Assembly (NCBI RefSeq): GCF_026250525.1 | Contig: NZ_CP111043.1 | Span: 2,837,501-2,901,500, forward strand | DNA from: Chondrinema litorale | Lineage (GTDB): Bacteria > Bacteroidota > Bacteroidia > Cytophagales > Flammeovirgaceae | Length of the DNA stretch: 64,000 bases | Reading direction: 5' to 3' | Shown: piece after piece, positions 15,369 to 24,041 of the stretch | Position numbering within the stretch: position 1 is the stretch's first letter | How the letters are laid out: each line of letters starts with the position of its first letter | Position numbers and translations under genes: made by a program | Notes under the pieces: model-generated | The model's input: only the letters and a program-made list of their open reading frames with translations | Told to the model about the DNA's origin: nothing | The model's database searches: none

Positions 15369-16111
15369 CTGGATTAGTTATCTTTTTAATTGTAATAGCA
15401 TCTTCCACTCAGCTATTTGCTCAGTCAAATAATAGGACTGTTACGCTCAGAAGAATGAATTACGACAATAAAAAGATGCACTATGGTTTCCAGATTGGTA
15501 TTTTCTCTTCTAACCTCAATGCAACATATTCTGAACATTTTGCTCAGGGTTTAGATAGCGTAGTAGCGATATCTCCTAATAGACATATGAGTTTCTCTTT
15601 AGGATTCATTGTTAATTATTCTTTAGGGAATGAACTGTGGGATATTCGTTTGCTTCCGAATGTGTCTTTCTATGCTCATTCAGTAGACTATTCATTTGAT
15701 GCAGATCAAGTGGCTGGTTCAGATGGGAGTGACCTTTCTGAAGGTTCGACAGAGTTGGTACAAATTGATAATGCGACTACTTTTTTAGAGTTGCCAATTA
15801 TGTTTAAGTATAAGTCTCTAAGAAGGAAGAATGCTAGATTTTACTTAATTGGAGGTTTAACTGGTGCTGTGGGTGTAGGTGGTAAGAAAGGCGGAGAAGA
15901 CCCACGAAGTTTAGGCTTAAACAATTATAATCTGGAAGTATCTTATGGTATAGGACTAGATTCCTATATGCAGTTCTTTAACTTCGCTCCTGAGTTACGT
16001 TTTTCTCATGGCTTAGTTAACATGCTAAAGTCTAATGACAATATTTACACTAATAATCTCGATAGAATGACTACCCACAAAGTCACTTTATATCTCAACT
16101 TTGAAGGTTAA
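15317..16111 (+). CDS. porT: PorT-family outer-membrane protein (T9SS)
   Basis: A 264-residue protein with an N-terminal signal segment (residues 18-36, VTGLVIFLIVIASSTQLFAQ) and an outer-membrane beta-barrel fold: alternating strands such as MHYGFQIGIFSSNLNATY, ELPIMFKYKSL and a final VTLYLNFEG. PorT is a component of the type IX secretion system needed for assembly of the secretion machine. A link between ubiE/menG and porT is known in several Bacteroidota, which supports the call over a generic porin-like protein. The only in-frame start near the signal sequence is ATG 15317, giving a long n-region and a 52-base overlap with menG. Confidence 0.8.
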   Translation: MQTFNIWDKFNLRSQKVTGLVIFLIVIASSTQLFAQSNNRTVTLRRMNYDNKKMHYGFQIGIFSSNLNATYSEHFAQGLDSVVAISPNRHMSFSLGFIVNYSLGNELWDIRLLPNVSFYAHSVDYSFDADQVAGSDGSDLSEGSTELVQIDNATTFLELPIMFKYKSLRRKNARFYLIGGLTGAVGVGGKKGGEDPRSLGLNNYNLEVSYGIGLDSYMQFFNFAPELRFSHGLVNMLKSNDNIYTNNLDRMTTHKVTLYLNFEG

Positions 16112-16428
16112 TAGAGATTCACTCATAAAAAATACAAACCCTTATAAATACACAATCCCCTGCCAAAAGCAGGGGACTGTCTCCAAACATTACTTATTAT
16201 GATCGTATTTTCATAGTATCTATATCCATATAAAAAAAAGGTAAACCCTCTTTGCCAAAATTTTATTTTTTTATCTAAAAAATTTACTCAATCCCCCTTT
16301 CTTTGTATCTATACATCAATTTTTTTAATAAGATGGACAAGGATTATTTACTTATACTTGTTGTTAGTTAAATAATACCTTTGTAATATTTTTCATCAGT
16401 TATCAATCTCATTAGTAAATAATTTTAC
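16112..16428. other. Intergenic region between porT and nadE
   Basis: 317 non-coding bases. They hold a perfect 8-bp stem-loop, TCCCCTGC 16156-16163 and GCAGGGGA 16169-16176 (loop CAAAA), without a T-run, perhaps an RNA-stabilising or weak terminator structure after porT. A -7-like box TACCTTTG is at 16376-16383, about 45 bases before the nadE ATG. The remainder is AT-rich with no gene. Confidence 0.5.
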
Positions 16429-18420
16429 ATGAAGCTCATAAAACTAGGGGGAGTAACACTTAATCAGATTCCACTTCATTGGGAGCATAATCTGAAAAAT
16501 ATATTAGATGCGATAGCAATAGGGAGGTCTAAAAAAGTAAGTATTCTTTGTTTGCCAGAGTTGTGTATTACTGGTTACGGTTGTGAAGATGCTTTTTATG
16601 CACCGGGTGTTCATGCTACAGCTCTAAAAATGCTTGAGCGAATTGTTCCTGAAACTGAAAATATGGTAGTTTCAGTTGGTTTGCCTATGATGTATCAGAA
16701 TCATATTTTCAATACAGTTTGTTTAATAGCTAATAAGGATATTCTTGGTTTTGTTGCTAAGCAATACCTTCCGGGAGATGGCATACATTATGAGCCAAGA
16801 TGGTTTACTCCATGGCCAGAAAATAATGTTTCCAAAATTAAGATAGGAGAGAAGACTTATCCATTCGGAGATATATTCTTTAAACTGGGTGATATTAAGA
16901 TAGGCTTTGAAGTTTGTGAAGACGCTTGGGTTTCTAGCAGACCGGGAGTTAAACTTCATAAATACGGTATAGATATTATCTTAAATCCAAGTGCCAGCCA
17001 CTTTGCATTTGATAAACTGAAAGTAAGAAAGAGATTTGTGTTAGAAGGTTCTCGTGCTTTTGGTTGTGCATATGTGTATGCTAATATGTCTGGAAATGAA
17101 GCCGGTAGAGCTATTTATGATGCTGGAACACTAATCGCAAGTGTGGGAGAATTAAAAGCAGTAGGTGAAAGGTTAATCTTTGATGATGTAAGGCTGACTG
17201 CCGCTGTTATTGATATTGAAGATAACAGAGTGAAACAAGCGCAAAGTAGTGTACAGTTTAAGTTTGCAGACCTCACAGATATTTGCGTAGAATCTTCTTT
17301 TAGCTTTCCTGAGATTTTGCCAGAAGAATCTGAAAATGAAGATAAACCTTGGGAAGCAAGTTCACATATAAAAGAAGAAGAATTTACGCGTGCAGTAAGT
17401 TTGGGTTTATTTGATTACATGCGCAAAAGTTACTCTAAGGGATTTGTAATTTCATTAAGTGGTGGAGCAGATTCTGCTGCTATTGCTTCAATTTGTTCTA
17501 TGATGATCAGGTTTGGTATTGAAAGTATTGGACTTGAGAAATATAAAGCAAAACTGGGCTACTTTAAAGAAATTCAAGATTGCCAAACAGCAGAAGAAAT
17601 TGCAGCTAGAATGATTACTACTGCCTACCAACCTACAGAAAATAGTGGAAGTATAACCAGAAATGCAGCTTCGGGTTTAGCTAAAGCCATCAATGCGACA
17701 CATCTTGAACTGGATGTAAATAAAATATTTAAAGGTTATACAAATATTATTTCTGAAAAACTAGGACGACAACTTAGTTGGGAGACTGATGATATTGCAC
17801 TTCAAAATATTCAGGCGAGGGTTCGCGCTCCAAGTGTTTGGATGTTGGCAAATATCAATGGTGCTTTATTGTTGTCAACTAGTAACCGTTCAGAAGCTGC
17901 GGTTGGCTATGCGACTATGGATGGTGATACTAGCGGTGGTTTAAGCCCAATTGCCGGTATTGATAAAGCATTCTTGAGAAGTTGGTTAAGATGGCTTGAA
18001 AATGAAGGTATACAAGGGGAAATTAAGATTCCTGCCTTAAAGGCAATTAATGAACAGCAACCGACTGCAGAGCTAAGACCAGCAGAATCTAAACAAACTG
18101 ATGAAGATGACTTAATGCCGTATGATTTGCTGGATGCTATTGAAGAAGCTGCAATTAGAGATAAAAAAATGCCTTTAGAAAGTTTCCAATTGTTACTCAA
18201 TCAATTTCCTCAGTATAATAGATTGCAATTGAAAGACTGGGTAATCAGGTTTTATAGATTATGGTGCCGAAATCAATGGAAAAGAGAGCGTTATGCGCCA
18301 TCGTTTCATTTAGACGATAAAAACCTCGATCCTAAAACGTGGTGTCGTTTTCCTATTCTATCAGGTGGTTTTGATTATGAGATTAAAGAATTAGAAGCTT
18401 ATTTTTCTAAATTGAATTAA
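16429..18420 (+). CDS. nadE: Glutamine-dependent NAD+ synthetase
   Basis: A 663-residue two-domain enzyme that amidates nicotinate adenine dinucleotide to NAD+ using glutamine. The N-terminal nitrilase-type glutaminase has the Glu44-Lys111-Cys163 triad (CLPELCITGYG, AKQYLPGDG, GFEVCEDAW). The C-terminal synthetase has the ATP pyrophosphatase P-loop SGGADSAA and TSNRSEAAVGYATMDGD, with the C-terminal RFYRLWCRNQWKRERYAPSF. Length fits the long bacterial NadE(Gln) type. It stands alone, convergent with the antiporter gene, and shares a terminator with it. Confidence 0.97.
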   Translation: MKLIKLGGVTLNQIPLHWEHNLKNILDAIAIGRSKKVSILCLPELCITGYGCEDAFYAPGVHATALKMLERIVPETENMVVSVGLPMMYQNHIFNTVCLIANKDILGFVAKQYLPGDGIHYEPRWFTPWPENNVSKIKIGEKTYPFGDIFFKLGDIKIGFEVCEDAWVSSRPGVKLHKYGIDIILNPSASHFAFDKLKVRKRFVLEGSRAFGCAYVYANMSGNEAGRAIYDAGTLIASVGELKAVGERLIFDDVRLTAAVIDIEDNRVKQAQSSVQFKFADLTDICVESSFSFPEILPEESENEDKPWEASSHIKEEEFTRAVSLGLFDYMRKSYSKGFVISLSGGADSAAIASICSMMIRFGIESIGLEKYKAKLGYFKEIQDCQTAEEIAARMITTAYQPTENSGSITRNAASGLAKAINATHLELDVNKIFKGYTNIISEKLGRQLSWETDDIALQNIQARVRAPSVWMLANINGALLLSTSNRSEAAVGYATMDGDTSGGLSPIAGIDKAFLRSWLRWLENEGIQGEIKIPALKAINEQQPTAELRPAESKQTDEDDLMPYDLLDAIEEAAIRDKKMPLESFQLLLNQFPQYNRLQLKDWVIRFYRLWCRNQWKRERYAPSFHLDDKNLDPKTWCRFPILSGGFDYEIKELEAYFSKLN

Positions 18421-18431
18421 AAAATATGTTG

Positions 18432-18474
18432 TAGTAAGGTTAAGATTATCCTCTTTCAAATCTTAACCTTACTA
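18432..18474. terminator. 16-bp inverted repeat between nadE and the antiporter
   Basis: TAGTAAGGTTAAGATT (18432-18447) and AATCTTAACCTTACTA (18459-18474) are perfect reverse complements with an 11-base loop. The repeat covers the antiporter stop codon and its last codons, and T-rich tracts lie on both sides. It should terminate both convergent genes. Confidence 0.85.
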
Positions 18475-20374
18475 TTTCTAAACTTTCCATTGAGCCTACT
18501 ACGTTTACCAAATCTTGAAGCCTCAAACGGGTGTACCCATGTGAAACAATTATCTGATTTCCCCTTCTAATAGAAAGAATAATCGTATCTGGTGGTAGTC
18601 TTAAGTCTCTTAGAAATGCTCCGTGAAGTTGAGGGTCAGAAACTTCAATTTCCGCGGTTCCTTGCCCTTCTTCCATACCCAATAGTAAAGAAGTAGTTGT
18701 GGGAGACCTAACAAACTGATCCATCAAACTTACAATAGCCGTAGATGGATCAACTATTCTTGCACCAAGCTTATGAAAATGATCTAGATTTTTTCGATCA
18801 TTTATTCTCACAATTAAATCTTTAGTGCCGTAATACTCATAAGCTAGTTCACAAATTCGGTAGTTTTCCTTGTCAGAAAGCATGGTAACAATTACTTCAG
18901 TTTCATCAGCTTCTAACTCATCCATTACTTCTTTAGTAATTGCGGGTACAATTCTAATATCTACATCAGAAGTATTTGCTAAATCTAGATTAGAGATGGT
19001 GGTGACAATTTTTGCTTCCCAGCCATTTTTTTTGAGCAACCTCGCCAAAGCAACAGATTTTCCTTCTAAGCCAAAAATAATGGCATCTCTTACACCTTCG
19101 TAGTGTTGGCCAGTAGCTTTTACGTGATCTTCTTTTAAGTGTACGATAGCCCATTTAAATAATGGTGGTCCTACTATTTGGTTCAATACAATTACTGAGA
19201 TTAATAATGTAGCAAACTCATTACCCCATGCTGGAAATTCATTGGCAATTTCTGTTACTAAACCAATTCCGACACCTGCTTGCGTTACATAAGGCATCCA
19301 GCTAATTTTATTTATGCTCCAAGGTTCTCCTCCCAAAGTTCCACCAACAAAAGCTCCGATAATCAACGAAACGAGTCTTATTGCAAATAATAATAATGCG
19401 ATAGACCAGACTTTAGCCAATATATCTAGCGACATGGTAGCTCCTGTAAGTGTAAAGAAAGCGATGTATACAAGAGGTCCAGTTTTATGAATGATATTAA
19501 AAAACTCAGCTTTATTTTTACTGTAATTTGTGATTAAAAAGCTGGCGATTATACAAATAAGTAAGGGCTCAAGATGTACATCTATTCCAAAGTTTAGATG
19601 TGTATAATGTTGTATCAGGTGAGATAGTAAGTAGATACAGTAGCCTGAAACTAAAAGTAATATGGCTTTTAGTTGAATAAGCCATCTGGTTTTTAAAATT
19701 AACTCAATAGCTTTTGAAAGAGAATAACCAATAAATCCTGATAAGAGTAATTCGGCTATTAGAACACCAAACAACATAATGTCGAAAGGTAAATTACTTA
19801 TAAATGCGCCTGCTAATGAGAAGTTTACAGCAAATAGAATAATTACCAAAACATCTTTGAGTACAGTTACACCTAATGAGGTTTGCGTAAATGGCCCTTT
19901 AGCCCGCATTTCGTTTATTACAGCAATTGCAGAAGAAGGAGACCTTGCAACAAAAATAGTTGCTGCTAAAATTGAAACTGCAAGTTTGCTACCATGTCCC
20001 ATTTGTCTCATAAATGGGATTAGATCTGCTAGAAAGTAAACCGCAAAAGCTCCCAAAACGAATGTTACTACAAATTGCCCAAAAGTCATCCAAACTATAT
20101 TTCTAAAGCGACTGCGAAGTTCTTTTAGGTATAATTCTGAACCAGCTGCAAAAGCAATAAATGCTAAAGCTGTTTCATTGATGAATAAAAGGTCGTGTGA
20201 AGCTCTTTTGGGTATCAGATTTAGTATGTATGGGCCGGTAATTATTCCTGTAATAAGCAAACCTGTAATTAGCGGTAGCTTTATTTTTGGAAAAAAATGT
20301 GATATTCTGTCAGAAGCGACCATGATAACTAAAAAACCAAAAATGATTTCTATAGTTTCCGGAGTTAATTCCAT
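18446..20374 (-). CDS. CPA2-type cation/proton antiporter with regulatory NAD-binding domain
   Basis: A 642-residue membrane protein. About twelve helices fill residues 8-405 and match Na+/H+ exchanger-type CPA2 transporters (PLITGLLITGIITGPYIL, FIAFAAGSELYLKELR, VARSPSSAIAVI). A soluble C-terminal half follows with a TrkA-N/RCK-like Rossmann segment (AIIFGLEGKSVALARLLKKNG) and a TrkA-C-like end (LPPDTIILSIRRGNQIIVSHG). Such proteins exchange K+ or Na+ for protons under nucleotide control. The ion is not certain. The last codons form one arm of the shared terminator at 18432-18474. Confidence 0.88.
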   Translation of the reverse strand: MELTPETIEIIFGFLVIMVASDRISHFFPKIKLPLITGLLITGIITGPYILNLIPKRASHDLLFINETALAFIAFAAGSELYLKELRSRFRNIVWMTFGQFVVTFVLGAFAVYFLADLIPFMRQMGHGSKLAVSILAATIFVARSPSSAIAVINEMRAKGPFTQTSLGVTVLKDVLVIILFAVNFSLAGAFISNLPFDIMLFGVLIAELLLSGFIGYSLSKAIELILKTRWLIQLKAILLLVSGYCIYLLSHLIQHYTHLNFGIDVHLEPLLICIIASFLITNYSKNKAEFFNIIHKTGPLVYIAFFTLTGATMSLDILAKVWSIALLLFAIRLVSLIIGAFVGGTLGGEPWSINKISWMPYVTQAGVGIGLVTEIANEFPAWGNEFATLLISVIVLNQIVGPPLFKWAIVHLKEDHVKATGQHYEGVRDAIIFGLEGKSVALARLLKKNGWEAKIVTTISNLDLANTSDVDIRIVPAITKEVMDELEADETEVIVTMLSDKENYRICELAYEYYGTKDLIVRINDRKNLDHFHKLGARIVDPSTAIVSLMDQFVRSPTTTSLLLGMEEGQGTAEIEVSDPQLHGAFLRDLRLPPDTIILSIRRGNQIIVSHGYTRLRLQDLVNVVGSMESLEIVRLRFERG

Positions 20375-20552
20375 ATAAATTTATTCTCTATATCATGTGT
20401 TATAGTCAGATAATTATAGCCAAAATAAGATTTAATTTATTAAATAACAGCATACATTTGCAATGTAGTTGGATTTTAATGCTAAAACTGATATAAATTT
20501 TATAATAAGAAATATTTGCTAAATCATATTTTCATCAAAAACTGAGGGTAAA

Positions 20553-21071
20553 ATGGGAAAAGTAGGAATTATAATGGGGAGTAAGTCAGACTTAACAGTA
20601 ATGGCTGAAGCTGCATATGTTTTAGAAGAACTAGATGTGGATTTTGAAGTAACAATTGTTTCTGCTCACAGAACTCCAGAGCGTATGTATGAATATGCTA
20701 AGAATGCGAGGAAAAATGGTATAAGTGCTATTATTGCTGGTGCAGGTGGTGCTGCACACTTGCCTGGTATGGTTGCTTCTCTAACTAGTCTTCCTGTAAT
20801 TGGTGTACCTGTTAAATCTAGAAACTCTATTGATGGCTGGGATTCTGTATTGTCTATTTTACAAATGCCCGCTGGTGTACCGGTTGCTACTGTTGCTTTA
20901 GATGGTGCGAGAAATGCTGGTATTCTTGCTGCTCAGATTATTGGTAGCTCAGATAATGAACTAGGCAAAAGATTAGATGAGTTTAAAGAAAAATTAAAAG
21001 ATAAAGTAATGGATGCTGTTGATGAAATTGACAAAAACGGCTGGGAAGGGAAAAAAATAGGGTTTAACTAA
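20553..21071 (+). CDS. purE: N5-carboxyaminoimidazole ribonucleotide mutase
   Basis: A 172-residue class I PurE that shifts the carboxyl group of N5-CAIR to make CAIR in purine synthesis. Motifs seen are IIMGSKSDL, the active-site SAHRTPERM, AGAGGAAHLPGMVAS and GWDSVLSILQMPAGVPVATV. Length is normal. It stands alone: purK is not next to it. TACATTTG at 20453-20460 is a possible -7 box, giving a leader of about 90 bases with no purine riboswitch visible. Its stop codon forms the loop of the terminator hairpin. Confidence 0.96.
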   Translation: MGKVGIIMGSKSDLTVMAEAAYVLEELDVDFEVTIVSAHRTPERMYEYAKNARKNGISAIIAGAGGAAHLPGMVASLTSLPVIGVPVKSRNSIDGWDSVLSILQMPAGVPVATVALDGARNAGILAAQIIGSSDNELGKRLDEFKEKLKDKVMDAVDEIDKNGWEGKKIGFN

Positions 21072-21081
21072 GTTAAACCCT
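21059..21081. terminator. Terminator hairpin with the purE stop codon as its loop
   Basis: AGGGTTTAAC (21059-21068) and GTTAAACCCT (21072-21081) are perfect 10-bp complements; the three-base loop TAA is the purE stop codon itself. TTTATTTTATT follows on the plus strand, and A-rich sequence precedes it, so it can also serve the convergent gene at 21087. Confidence 0.8.
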
Positions 21082-21086
21082 TTATT

Positions 21087-21482
21087 TTATTGAATGATTT
21101 TTAATGGCATTATATCAGCATCTATATTATCGTTGTTTTTTAATAGCCTTTGAGTATAACTAAGCTTACCGTTTGGAACGATTAAAAACAACTTACCTTC
21201 TTTAAATGAGGCAAAAGCTGATAATAAACTCCATTTTTCTATCAATTTTTTCTGTACTTGCTTCTTTCTTTCCACAAATTCAAAGTAGCATTTGCCTGCA
21301 CCTTTAAAAGCTGTGATATTTGGTACAAATTCTTCTCCGGTTTCTCTTCTTGTTAAAGTAGATGGTCTATCAAATTCTCCAGCGTCTACTTTAATTTTGT
21401 CAAAACCTTTTCTTCTAAGGTGGTCTACTACTGAGTCAATTACCTCTTGATTCTCGAATTCTTGAAAGTTTTCTTTGAGCAT
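21087..21482 (-). CDS. Conserved hypothetical protein, possible degenerate nuclease fold
   Basis: A 131-residue soluble protein I do not recognise with certainty. Visible: an N-terminal helix (NQEVIDSVVDHLRRKGFDKI), then a two-strand segment EFVPNITAFKGAGKCYFEF, a basic helix with a KW motif, and a strand LFLIVPNGK. The order and the xPNIT-x10-FEF spacing resemble a PD-(D/E)XK fold core, with Asn55 where Asp is expected and no Lys after Glu68, so a catalytic role is doubtful. It is the last gene of the leftward glyA-tatC-mrdA-SPOR series, 105 bases after the SPOR gene. Confidence 0.65.
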   Translation of the reverse strand: MLKENFQEFENQEVIDSVVDHLRRKGFDKIKVDAGEFDRPSTLTRRETGEEFVPNITAFKGAGKCYFEFVERKKQVQKKLIEKWSLLSAFASFKEGKLFLIVPNGKLSYTQRLLKNNDNIDADIMPLKIIQ

Positions 21483-21587
21483 AATACTTATATGGTTTAT
21501 TTTTCTACCGAAATTCAGCGGTTATGTTAATAATTCGTTAATTTAATGAATAAAAAAAATTGATAATTCCAAAAATAAAGGTGACTT

Positions 21588-22148
21588 TTAGCGTTTTTTC
21601 TCGCTTTCGAGCAGATATTTATCCATATCTACTTTTATCATATCTGGAATAATTAAAGCTTGTGGGTAGTCGTCTTTTAGCAAAAGGAAAAGTTCGTAAG
21701 CTTCCATCTTATTAAGAAACTCTCCAATTTTCACTTTGTAATTAGGTCTGTCGTAAGCTCTTTTCGTCTTTTCGTCAAACCTTACTAAAAGCTCATCTCT
21801 TATATCTTCGGCTTTACCCCGGCTGGTTCCTGAGTAAACCTGTATAGTATAGCCAACAATCCCTTGTTCTTCTAAAATTCTTCGATTTCTTTGGGCAAGA
21901 AGAACTGCCGATTGGTCTAAGTCGTAATTGATATCTAGTTCCGGATTTGGAGCTGGCTTTTCTTTTACTTCTTCTTTGTTTGCTAGAGAAGTATTTTGAT
22001 TTTCATTAACAGTTGTATCTTCTATTACGGGTTTTACCCTATAAATGTTAATATTATCTGAAAAAGGAGTATTACTAGCGATCTGATTTGACTTACAGGC
22101 ACTCAGCACTAATAATATAAGTAAAAATCTTATTAAATTGTTTTGCAT
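21588..22148 (-). CDS. SPOR-domain lipoprotein
   Basis: A 186-residue lipoprotein. The signal sequence ends in the lipobox LSAC with the lipidated Cys18. A linker rich in Glu, Asn and Pro (about residues 25-75) leads to a SPOR domain at about 98-175 (GYTIQVYSGTSRGKAEDI, YKVKIGEFLNKMEAYEL). SPOR domains bind peptidoglycan strands stripped of stem peptides at division sites, so the protein probably sits in the envelope at the septum. It lies 80 bases downstream of mrdA on the same strand, which fits cell-wall growth. Confidence 0.85.
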   Translation of the reverse strand: MQNNLIRFLLILLVLSACKSNQIASNTPFSDNINIYRVKPVIEDTTVNENQNTSLANKEEVKEKPAPNPELDINYDLDQSAVLLAQRNRRILEEQGIVGYTIQVYSGTSRGKAEDIRDELLVRFDEKTKRAYDRPNYKVKIGEFLNKMEAYELFLLLKDDYPQALIIPDMIKVDMDKYLLESEKKR

Positions 22149-22228
22149 AATGTTTTATTTGTTGGCTAGTAAAATAATCAAGCTTACCTTAGGGTGTATC
22201 TGGATTTGCATTTAACATTCATGCAAAG

Positions 22229-24025
22229 TTACTGCACATTCATAAAATCACCAGCTAAAACATAATTTTCGAGCCACACACGTTTCTGATCAATTTCTCC
22301 TTTTAGGTATTTTTCAATCATTAAACTTGCAATAGGGGCTGCCCAGCTGCCTCCGAAACCTGCATTTTCTACATAAACAGAAATCGCAACCTTGGGGTTA
22401 TCTAATGGTGCAAAAGCCATAAATACTGAGTGATCTTCGCCATGTGGGTTTTGAGCTGTTCCAGTTTTGCCGCAAATTACAATATCTGGGTGTTTGGCTA
22501 AACTGGCAGTATAAATCTGCGACATTGCTCGAGCGATATAATCGAAATAAGCTTTATCAATGTCTACTACTTGTTTGTCGTACTGTAAAGTACTATCACC
22601 AATTTGTTTTACTAAGTGAGGAGTGTAATACCAACCTCTGTTAGCAATTGCAGATGCTTGTGTAGCAAGTTGAACGGGTGTAACTAATACCTCGCCTTGT
22701 CCAATACCTATCGAATAGACATTTGGTAAACGCCATTCTTTTATGTAATAATTTTTATCGTAATAAGCTGGAGAAGGAATTAAACCATTTTTTTCGAAAG
22801 GTAAATCAACTCCTGTTTTATGGCCAAGCCCAAACTCACCAAGCTTATCGTGCCAAGCTTGTAAGCCAATTCTTGTATCTTCTCTTTGATCGCTACTCTT
22901 CCCTGTTAAAATTATTTTTCTTAATGCCTTAAAGTAGAATGGGTTACACGAATGCTGGATTGAACCAAAAACATTTAATGGAGATACATGATTATGGCAA
23001 CCCACTAGAGACTTATCACACGAAAATATAGTGGTAATGGTGTCTAATGCTTTATTATCTAAGCCAGTTAGTGCCATTACTGTTTTAAGTGTGGAGCCCG
23101 GAGGGTAAGCAGCTTGTATTGCTCTGTTAAACAGAGGTTTAGATGGATCTCTAATTAATTCTAGAAAGTTTTGGCTCGCTTTTTTTCCTTCACCAGTTAA
23201 TAAGTTAGGATCATAAGATGGAGCAGAAATCATAGTAAGAATTTCTCCAGTAGAAGGGTCAATCGCTACAATTGCTCCCTTTTTATTCTGCATTAATTTC
23301 TCACCATATTTTTGAAGGTCAAGTTCAATACCGGTATAAAGGTCTTTGCCAACTTGAGGTAAAGTATCAAAATTTCCATTTTGGAATTTTCCTTTTTGAA
23401 TACCTCTAACATTGGTCATTACAAAGCTGACGCCTTTTTTACCTTTTAATACAGGTTCATACTGTCTTTCTAATCCACTTTTTCCAACTAAGTCGCCTTG
23501 TCTGTAACCTTTACCTTGTTCAGAGTCTAGAAAATCTTTATCCACTTCTTTTACATAGCCAATAATATTAGCCATGCTGTTTTGTGGATAATCTCTTAAA
23601 GTTTTTTCTTGAATATAAATGCCGGGAAACTCATTAAGCCTGTCTTCAATACGAGCAAAGTCAAGAACAGAAAGTTGTTTTACTAAAGCAACTGGTTGAC
23701 CTCTTCTTTTCTTTGCTTCTTCAAGCTTAGTTCTAAGGTATTCTCTATCGATATTAAAAAACTCACAAAACTGGGTTGTGTCTTTTACATCAAGCTCTCT
23801 AGACGAAAACATTAAGTCGAAAACTGGTCTGTTTCTAACAATCAGTTTACCGTTTTTATCGTAGATCATCCCGCGTAAAGGATATTTTACAATTGTACGG
23901 ATAATGTTATTATCAGCCGTTTTTCTATAGTTATCATCAAAAACTTGGATGTGGAAAAGCTTCACTGTAAAAACCAGTGCAACTATTACAAAAACAGCTC
24001 TGATATGTGAGAATTTATCAATCAT
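22229..24025 (-). CDS. mrdA: Penicillin-binding protein 2 (MrdA)
   Basis: A 598-residue class B transpeptidase of the elongation complex. One N-terminal membrane helix (FSHIRAVFVIVALVFTVKLF) is followed by the dimerisation domain and the penicillin-binding domain with the nucleophile Ser311 (PPGSTLK), SxN in HSCNPFYF, and K520-T-G (CGKTGTAQNP). It cross-links peptidoglycan side chains together with RodA. In many bacteria mrdA lies beside mreBCD and rodA; here it lies 16 bases after tatC, and no mre or rodA gene is in the window. Confidence 0.95.
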   Translation of the reverse strand: MIDKFSHIRAVFVIVALVFTVKLFHIQVFDDNYRKTADNNIIRTIVKYPLRGMIYDKNGKLIVRNRPVFDLMFSSRELDVKDTTQFCEFFNIDREYLRTKLEEAKKRRGQPVALVKQLSVLDFARIEDRLNEFPGIYIQEKTLRDYPQNSMANIIGYVKEVDKDFLDSEQGKGYRQGDLVGKSGLERQYEPVLKGKKGVSFVMTNVRGIQKGKFQNGNFDTLPQVGKDLYTGIELDLQKYGEKLMQNKKGAIVAIDPSTGEILTMISAPSYDPNLLTGEGKKASQNFLELIRDPSKPLFNRAIQAAYPPGSTLKTVMALTGLDNKALDTITTIFSCDKSLVGCHNHVSPLNVFGSIQHSCNPFYFKALRKIILTGKSSDQREDTRIGLQAWHDKLGEFGLGHKTGVDLPFEKNGLIPSPAYYDKNYYIKEWRLPNVYSIGIGQGEVLVTPVQLATQASAIANRGWYYTPHLVKQIGDSTLQYDKQVVDIDKAYFDYIARAMSQIYTASLAKHPDIVICGKTGTAQNPHGEDHSVFMAFAPLDNPKVAISVYVENAGFGGSWAAPIASLMIEKYLKGEIDQKRVWLENYVLAGDFMNVQ

Positions 24026-24041
24026 AAAAAATTACCTTATT

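Noticed and set aside
20461..20552. Purine riboswitch in the purE leader
   Set aside because: The leader lacks the paired loops and core sequences of known purine riboswitches and shows no strong structure.
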